From positions 1 through 64,000 of the forward strand of contig NZ_JAUXUP010000022.1 in NCBI RefSeq assembly GCF_030680935.1: a stretch of 64,000 nucleotides of DNA, in the 5' to 3' direction. Below are positions 59,116 through 64,000 of this stretch, piece by piece. The notes beneath the pieces were generated by a model. The model made no database searches, was not told the origin of the DNA, and was given only the letters and a program-made list of their open reading frames with translations. Position 1 is the stretch's first letter, and each line of letters begins with the position of its first letter. Source of the stretch: Polaromonas sp. (GTDB lineage Bacteria > Pseudomonadota > Gammaproteobacteria > Burkholderiales > Burkholderiaceae_C). Position numbers and translations under genes: made by a program.

Positions 59116-60939
59116 ATGCCCGTCGTCATCTCACCCCTTCAGGCCCAGATAGTTCACTGGCAGGTTCAGTCCGGCGCGCTGGTGGCGCCCGGTGACGTGC
59201 TGCTGGTGCTGGAGGCGATGAAGATGGAGCATGAGGTCCGCGCCCCAAGCGCAGGCCGCGTGGCGGAGGTTTTTTTTGTTGCGGGTGAGCAGGTCGAAGC
59301 TGGCGCGCAACTGGCGGTGATTGAGACGGGCGTTGAGAGGGCGGCGTCGCCGCTCGCGCCACCGTCAGGCCGCGCTTCCGGTGTGCTGCCAGGCCTGCGC
59401 CAGGACTTGCAGCGTGTGCAGCAGAGACACGCAAAAACCGCCGACGCGAGCCGGGCGGCTGCGATACAAAAGCGCCATGCCCTGGGCTTTCGCAGCGCGC
59501 GTGAAAACATCGCCGACCTGTGTGATGAAGGCTCCTTCATCGAATATGGTGCTCTGGCAGTTGCGGCGCAGCGCAGCCGCCGCAGTGAAGAGGACCTGAT
59601 AACCAACACACCGGCCGATGGCATGGTGACCGGCATAGCCAGCGTCAACAGCGCCTTGTTTGGTGCGCAGGCCAGCCGCGCTGTGGTGATGGCCTATGAC
59701 GCCACCGTGCTGGCCGGCACGCAAGGCATGCGCAACCACCAGAAGACAGACCGGTTGCTGGGCATTGCCTTGCAGCAGAAACTGCCGGTGCTGCTGTTTG
59801 CAGAAGGTGGCGGCGGACGGCCCGGCGACACAGACATGCCCATAGTGGCGGGCCTGCACGTGGGCACCTTCGCCAGCTTTGCCCGTCTCAATGGCCAGGT
59901 GCCGGTGATTGGCATCGCAGCAGGCCGCTGTTTTGCCGGCAACGCGGCCTTGCTGGGGTGTTGCGACCTGATCATTGCAACAACCGGCAGCAACATCGGC
60001 ATGGGTGGTCCGGCCATGGTCGAGGGTGGCGGTCTCGGGGTGTTCAAGCCAGAGCAGATCGGCCCCAGCACCAGCCAGCACAGCAACGGCGTGATTGATG
60101 TGCTGGTGCAGGATGAGGCCGAAGCGGTTGCCGTGGCACGCCGCTACCTGGCTTTTTTCCAGGGTGTGCTAGTCCAATGGCTGGCCCCGGACGGCAACAC
60201 CTTGCGCGATGTGGTGCCTGAAAACCGCCTGCGTGTGTATGACACGCTGGCTGTGATGGGCGGCATCGCCGACAGCGGCAGCGTGCTGGCGCTGCGTACC
60301 GGCTTTGGAAAAGGCATTCACACTGCGCTGGCCCGCATCGAGGGTCGTGCCGTCGGCATCATGGCGAACAACCCGCAGCACCTGGGAGGCGCGATTGACG
60401 CCGATGCGGCAGACAAGGCCGCACGGTTCATGCAGCTGTGCAATGCCCACGGCCTGCCCATGGTCAGCCTGGTGGACACACCCGGCTTCATGGTCGGCCC
60501 GGAGATCGAGACCCAGGCGCAGGTACGCCATGTGAGCCGCATGTTCATCGCCGCAGCGCACTTGCGTGTGCCTTTTTTCAGCGTGGTGCTGCGCAAGGGT
60601 TATGGCCTGGGCGCCATGGCCATGGCGGCCGGCGGCTTTCATGCGCCGATCTTTACGGTGGCCTGGCCGACCGGAGAGTTTGGGGCCATGGGGCTGGAAG
60701 GCGCGGTCAGGCTGGGTTATCGCAAGGAGCTGGAGGCGCAGCCGGAAGGGCCACAACGCGAGGCCCTTTACGACACCCTGGTCGCCCAGCAATACGACAA
60801 GGGCAGCGCCCTCAACATGGCGACGACGCTGGAAATTGACGCTGTGATTGACCCGGCCGACACACGTGCCTGGCTGGTGCGTGGCCTGCAGTCTGCCCGG
60901 ACAAGCCCCGGCGGCGGGCACGCGATCGACGCCTGGTAG
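59116..60939 (+). CDS. Fused biotinyl-carboxyltransferase subunit of an acyl-CoA carboxylase
   Basis: 607 residues. Residues 1-75 are a biotinyl domain with LEAMKMEHEVRAPSAGRV (biotin-accepting Lys36). After a linker, about 90-600 is a carboxyltransferase of the acyl-CoA carboxylase beta/PccB type: NTPADGMVTGIASVN, GIAAGRCFAGNAAL, IGMGGPAMVEGGGLGVFK, FSVVLRKGYGLGAMAM and WPTGEFGAMGLEGAV. It moves CO2 from biotin to an acyl-CoA. Biotinyl domains are normally joined to the biotin carboxylase, and no carboxylase gene is in the window, so the partner must be elsewhere. Confidence 0.88.
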   Translation: MPVVISPLQAQIVHWQVQSGALVAPGDVLLVLEAMKMEHEVRAPSAGRVAEVFFVAGEQVEAGAQLAVIETGVERAASPLAPPSGRASGVLPGLRQDLQRVQQRHAKTADASRAAAIQKRHALGFRSARENIADLCDEGSFIEYGALAVAAQRSRRSEEDLITNTPADGMVTGIASVNSALFGAQASRAVVMAYDATVLAGTQGMRNHQKTDRLLGIALQQKLPVLLFAEGGGGRPGDTDMPIVAGLHVGTFASFARLNGQVPVIGIAAGRCFAGNAALLGCCDLIIATTGSNIGMGGPAMVEGGGLGVFKPEQIGPSTSQHSNGVIDVLVQDEAEAVAVARRYLAFFQGVLVQWLAPDGNTLRDVVPENRLRVYDTLAVMGGIADSGSVLALRTGFGKGIHTALARIEGRAVGIMANNPQHLGGAIDADAADKAARFMQLCNAHGLPMVSLVDTPGFMVGPEIETQAQVRHVSRMFIAAAHLRVPFFSVVLRKGYGLGAMAMAAGGFHAPIFTVAWPTGEFGAMGLEGAVRLGYRKELEAQPEGPQREALYDTLVAQQYDKGSALNMATTLEIDAVIDPADTRAWLVRGLQSARTSPGGGHAIDAW

Positions 60940-60950
60940 TTACTGCGTCA

Positions 60951-61679
60951 TTATCCGAACAGGCGAAACAGCAAAGGCAGCAGCAGCGCTGCCAGCACCA
61001 CCTGCAGGCCCAGCGCCAGCCCCGCGTAGGCCCCGGCATCGGCATTGACATGCAGGGCGCGGGCCGCGCCTATCCCGTGCGAAGCTGTGCCCAGCGCAAA
61101 GCCGCGCGCGGACCATCCGGCTGCGTCGGTCGGAATCCGCAAGGCATCAAACAGGTATTTGCCGCCCAGCGCCCCCACCAGACCTGTGAGGACAGCAAAT
61201 ACGGCGGCCAGTGCCGGGATGCCGCCGATTTTTTCGGCGATCCCCATGGCCACCGGCGCCGTGACCGATTTGGGTGCCAGCGACAGCACGACCTCGGCCG
61301 GGAGATCAACCGCCCAACCCACCACCAACGCCGAGCCGCTGGCCGCCACACCGCCGGCCAGCGCGGCCAGCAATAAACGCCCCCAGCGCTGGCGCAACTC
61401 GGCCCGGCGTTGCCACAGCGGCCATGCCAGCGCGACCACCGCAGGCCCCAGCAGGAAGTGAATGAATTGCGCACCTGCAAAGTAGGTGGGGTAGGAGACA
61501 TCCGTGGCCAGCAGCCCTGCCGCCAACACCAGCACCGACCAAAGCACCGGGTTGGCCCAGGGTGCCTGCTGCAGGCGGGTGTAGGCCGCATGGGCCAGGA
61601 CATACACCACCAGTGTGGCCGTCAGGCCGAACAGTGGCGTGGCAGAAAGATAGACCCAGAGTTCAACGAACTTCGGCAT
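60951..61679 (-). CDS. lrgB: LrgB/CidB-family membrane protein
   Basis: 242 residues, with about eight membrane segments. The LrgB blocks are LLLPLLFRLF at the end and AVDLPAEVVLSLAPKSVTAP, VAMGIAEKIGGIPALAAVFA, and ASHGIGAARAL (His in T-S-H-G-x-G). LrgAB pairs are antiholin-like or pyruvate/dicarboxylate transport systems. The start overlaps lrgA by 17 bases. Confidence 0.92.
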   Translation of the reverse strand: MPKFVELWVYLSATPLFGLTATLVVYVLAHAAYTRLQQAPWANPVLWSVLVLAAGLLATDVSYPTYFAGAQFIHFLLGPAVVALAWPLWQRRAELRQRWGRLLLAALAGGVAASGSALVVGWAVDLPAEVVLSLAPKSVTAPVAMGIAEKIGGIPALAAVFAVLTGLVGALGGKYLFDALRIPTDAAGWSARGFALGTASHGIGAARALHVNADAGAYAGLALGLQVVLAALLLPLLFRLFG

Positions 61680-62016
61680 CTTTTCGCCACAAAAAATTCA
61701 GCACCAAAGCGGTGACGGCAAGGCCGATCACGGTGGACAGCACAATCACCAGCAGCATGCGGCCTCCGTACTGGCTGACCAGCGACAGGTGTGTCATGAC
61801 ACCCACACCCACCGGCACAAACAGCAGCGACAGGTGCGACAGCAAAAAGTCTGCGCAGACCGAAACCGGTTCGCGCACCACCGGCCAGCGCAGCGCGAGA
61901 AGCAGCAACACCATGCCGATAACGGGGCCGGGGAAGGGCAGGGACAAGCCGCGCGACAGCAGCTCGCCGATGGATTGCAAGAGCAGCAACCAGGCGAGGC
62001 CGCGCAAGCCCTGCAT
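61663..62016 (-). CDS. lrgA: LrgA/CidA-family membrane protein
   Basis: 117 residues from ATG 62016, four membrane segments. MQGLRGLAWLLLLQSIGELL, the P-G-P-V-I-G-M block (LPFPGPVIGMVLLLLAL), and LFVPVGVGVMTHLSLV are typical. It overlaps lrgB, so both are made together; it starts two bases after the end of the upstream FAD oxidase gene, hinting that all three form one operon. Lactate or glycolate metabolism next to LrgAB fits a carboxylate-export role better than lysis. Confidence 0.9.
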   Translation of the reverse strand: MQGLRGLAWLLLLQSIGELLSRGLSLPFPGPVIGMVLLLLALRWPVVREPVSVCADFLLSHLSLLFVPVGVGVMTHLSLVSQYGGRMLLVIVLSTVIGLAVTALVLNFLWRKDAEVR

Positions 62017-62018
62017 GG

Positions 62019-63521
62019 TCAAAACCGGGGGAGGTCTGGGTGGGCGATCTTGCCGCCACGTACCAGCATTTTTCCGTACTCGGCGCAGCGCTGCAGCGTC
62101 GGGATCACCTTGCCGGGATTGAGCAGGCCCAGCGGGTCGAAGGCGCGCTTGACGCCAAACATCTGCTCGTTCTCTGCGCTTGAGAACTGCACACACATGG
62201 AGTTGAGTTTTTCCACACCGACACCGTGCTCGCCAGTAACGGTGCCGCCCATGGCAACGCTGGTCTCCAGGATGTCGGCGCCAAAAAGTTCGCAGCGGCG
62301 CAACTGGTCGGCATCGTTGGCGTCAAACAGAATCAGCGGGTGCAGGTTGCCGTCACCGGCGTGAAATACGTTGGCACAGCGCAGGTCGTATTTCTTTTCC
62401 ATCTCCTGAATGGCCAGCAAAATATCGGCCAGGCGTTTGCGCGGAATCGTCGAGTCCATACACATGTAGTCGGGGCTGATGCGGCCCGAGGCCGGGAAGG
62501 CATTTTTGCGGCCACTCCAGAAGCGCAGGCGCTCGGCTTCGTTCTGGCTCACGGCAATCGCGGTGGCGCCGTGGCTGCGCAGCACGGCGCTCATGCGGCC
62601 AATTTCTTCCTCGACTTCTTCCGGCGTGCCATCACTTTCACAAAGCAAAATCGCCTCGGCGCTCAGGTCGTAACCGGCATGCACAAAGTCCTCGACCGCA
62701 GCGGTCATGGGTTTGTCCATCATCTCGAGACCGGCCGGAATGATGCCGGCGGCAATCACCGCTGCCACCGCATCACCGGCTTTGCGCAGGTCGTCGAAGC
62801 TGGCCATGATGCAACGCGCCAGCACCGGCTTGGGCACCAGCTTGACGGTGACCTCCAGCGTGACAGCCAGCATGCCTTCGCTGCCGATGATCACCGACAG
62901 CAGGTCGTAACCAGCGTTGTCCAGCGCGTCGCTGCCAAACTCGACCCACTCGCCTTCCACCGTCAGGCCTTTGACCTTGAGCACGTTGTGCAGCGTCAGG
63001 CCGTATTTGAGGCAATGCACACCGCCCGAGTTTTCGGCGACGTTGCCGCCTATCGTGCAGGCGATCTGGCTGGAGGGGTCGGGTGCGTAATACAGGCCCA
63101 GCGGGGCGGCGGCCTCGCTGATGGCCAGGTTGCGCACACCGCCCTGGACCACCGCCGTGCGGCTGGCCGCGTCCATCTTCAGGATCTTGTTGAACCTGGC
63201 CAGCGACAGCGTCACGCCCAGCTTGTGCGGCATGGCGCCGCCCGACAGGCCAGTGCCGGCGCCGCGTGCCACCACCGGCACCTGCAATGCGTGGCAGGCC
63301 TTCAGAACGGCTTGCACCTGCCCGTAGGTTTCGGGCAGGGCCACGACCAGTGGCCGCTGGCGGTAGGCGGTCAGGCCGTCGCATTCATACGGCGTGGTGT
63401 CTTCGCTGTTCCAGAGCAGCGCGTCGGCGGGCAGCACCGCTTGCAAGGCCTTGACCACTTCGGCCTGGCGCGCCGCACGTTCAAGCTGTTCCTGCTGCTG
63501 GGGTTCCAAAGGTGCGTTCAT
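62019..63521 (-). CDS. FAD-linked oxidase, GlcD / D-lactate dehydrogenase type
   Basis: 500 residues from ATG 63521. The FAD-binding (PCMH) domain, about 40-230, has VVARGAGTGLSGGAMP and GLYYAPDPSSQIACTIGGNV with AENSGGVHCLKYGLT. The C-terminal cap ends with FHAGDGNLHPLILFD, TGEHGVGVEKL and FDPLGLLNPGKV, the hallmarks of glycolate or D-lactate oxidases. GlcE and GlcF genes are not nearby downstream, so D-lactate dehydrogenase is a fair alternative. The 49 codons open upstream lack similarity. Confidence 0.9.
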   Translation of the reverse strand: MNAPLEPQQQEQLERAARQAEVVKALQAVLPADALLWNSEDTTPYECDGLTAYRQRPLVVALPETYGQVQAVLKACHALQVPVVARGAGTGLSGGAMPHKLGVTLSLARFNKILKMDAASRTAVVQGGVRNLAISEAAAPLGLYYAPDPSSQIACTIGGNVAENSGGVHCLKYGLTLHNVLKVKGLTVEGEWVEFGSDALDNAGYDLLSVIIGSEGMLAVTLEVTVKLVPKPVLARCIMASFDDLRKAGDAVAAVIAAGIIPAGLEMMDKPMTAAVEDFVHAGYDLSAEAILLCESDGTPEEVEEEIGRMSAVLRSHGATAIAVSQNEAERLRFWSGRKNAFPASGRISPDYMCMDSTIPRKRLADILLAIQEMEKKYDLRCANVFHAGDGNLHPLILFDANDADQLRRCELFGADILETSVAMGGTVTGEHGVGVEKLNSMCVQFSSAENEQMFGVKRAFDPLGLLNPGKVIPTLQRCAEYGKMLVRGGKIAHPDLPRF

Positions 63522-63617
63522 GGGCGGGCTCGCGAATGGCTGGTTGTCAGGACACTTTAATGCAAAGCCTGCGCCCATGGCGTGAAGAAAATGAAGTCTT
63601 GCCGTGAAAAACAGCCT

Positions 63618-63670
63618 GCTATCAAACCAGGAGCTGCTTGCACAGGCGTCACAAGGGCTGCAGGCCAAAA
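63618..63670 (+). repeat. Interspersed GCTAT repeat, copy 11
   Basis: GCTATCAAACCAGGAGC, TGCTTGCACA, spacer, AAGGGCTGCAGGCC. It lies between the oxidase start and the stop codon of the LysR-type gene. The GCTAT/ATAGC palindrome is decayed and the tail is well kept. Confidence 0.7.
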
Positions 63671-63696
63671 ACGCTTGAAGTCCGCGCGAAGAAGGC

Positions 63697-64000
63697 TCAG
63701 GTGACCGATTTCTTCAGCCAGTCGGCAAATGCCGCGCATTCCCAGCGGTCCATCATGCCGGTGCGCCAGCACAGGTAGTGGGCGTGCGGACTCGGCACGT
63801 TGCGCGGGTACAGGCGTACCAGTGAGCCGTTGTCCAGCCAGGGTGCACCGAGCTTGAGCCGCACCAGGGCTACCCCCATGCCGGCGGCAGCTGCGTCACA
63901 CATCAGGCCGATGTCGTTGAACTGTGAGCCTTCCAGCGGTTCTGGCCAGTCCAGACTGTGGGCGGCAAACCAGGTGCGCCAGGGCTCCAGCGGCGAGCGC
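63697..64000 (-). CDS. LysR-type regulator, C-terminal part (cut by window end)
   Basis: The last 100 residues of a protein entering from the right edge: SPLEPWRTWFAAHSLDWPEP, FNDIGLMCDAAAAGMGVALV, WLDNGSLVRLYPRNVPSPHA, and WECAAFADWLKKSV. This is the effector-domain end of a GcvA/AmpR-like LysR protein. The helix-turn-helix start is outside the window. Target genes are unknown; the FAD oxidase next door is on the same strand. Confidence 0.85.
   Translation of the reverse strand, partial: RSPLEPWRTWFAAHSLDWPEPLEGSQFNDIGLMCDAAAAGMGVALVRLKLGAPWLDNGSLVRLYPRNVPSPHAHYLCWRTGMMDRWECAAFADWLKKSVT

Overview
The window is a high-GC chromosomal segment with the gene content of a betaproteobacterium of the order Burkholderiales. 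Family Comamonadaceae (Polaromonas/Rhodoferax-like) is the best guess, from protein flavour and the dense scatter of a short GCTAT/TGCTTGCGCA repeat; no rRNA is present to settle this. Most genes are housekeeping. A short restriction/toxin island and an exopolysaccharide locus stand out.

Layout. 1-653: the tail of an IS481-like transposase and a hairpin-rich intergenic stretch. 654-3617: a Spy/CpxP-like lipoprotein, a DUF4260 membrane protein and a CpxRA-like two-component pair. 3635-9433 (minus strand): EamA exporter, AraC regulator, lipA, lipB, ybeD, a D-amino acid transaminase, and DUF2062 and CopD-like membrane proteins, with lipoate synthesis at the centre. 9684-16837: the complete F1Fo ATP synthase operon atpIBEFHAGDC with a consensus promoter and a terminator. 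17150-22271: two TPM-domain proteins, LemA and four small enzymes or hypotheticals. 22381-27544: a di-haem cytochrome c, tRNA-Arg(CCG), a DUF938 methyltransferase, a BamE-like lipoprotein, rsmI, yraN, a DiaA/GmhA isomerase and a DolP-like BON protein. 27658-33759: a beta-hydroxyacid dehydrogenase, an inverted-repeat-bounded hairpin element, pilU, pilT, yggS, a DUF3617 protein and an orphan ABC binding protein. 33953-38555: an Lrp-type regulator divergent from a minimal PutA, then an asparaginase.

38672-43317 is an accessory island on the plus strand: two CcdA-like antitoxin frames, a CcdB toxin, an MmeI-like single-chain restriction-modification enzyme, and a RelE/HigB-type toxin with its HTH antitoxin. 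43443-48060 (minus strand) holds a GGDEF-EAL protein, a hypothetical protein and two Crp/Fnr-like regulators.

48489-57448 is the most interesting locus. A 97-codon unknown gene, wecB (UDP-GlcNAc 2-epimerase), a BcsB-like protein, an NfrB-like processive glycosyltransferase with MshEN-type (cyclic-di-GMP-binding) repeats, an NfrA-like TPR/beta-barrel protein and a YbcH-like lipoprotein lie head to tail with little or no spacing. In E. coli, NfrA, NfrB and WecB (NfrC) are the phage N4 receptor pathway, a c-di-GMP-controlled ManNAc-type glycan. Here the sugar-supply gene and a BcsB-like partner are physically linked to it.

57488-64000: two hypotheticals, a bactofilin, a fused biotinyl/carboxyltransferase subunit, LrgA/LrgB, a GlcD-type FAD oxidase and the C-terminus of a LysR regulator cut by the window edge.

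About eleven copies (some degenerate) of a roughly 60-bp repeat are scattered through the window. Several lie in frame inside putA, yggS, the restriction enzyme and a dehydrogenase gene, and one supplies the stop codon of the sensor kinase.
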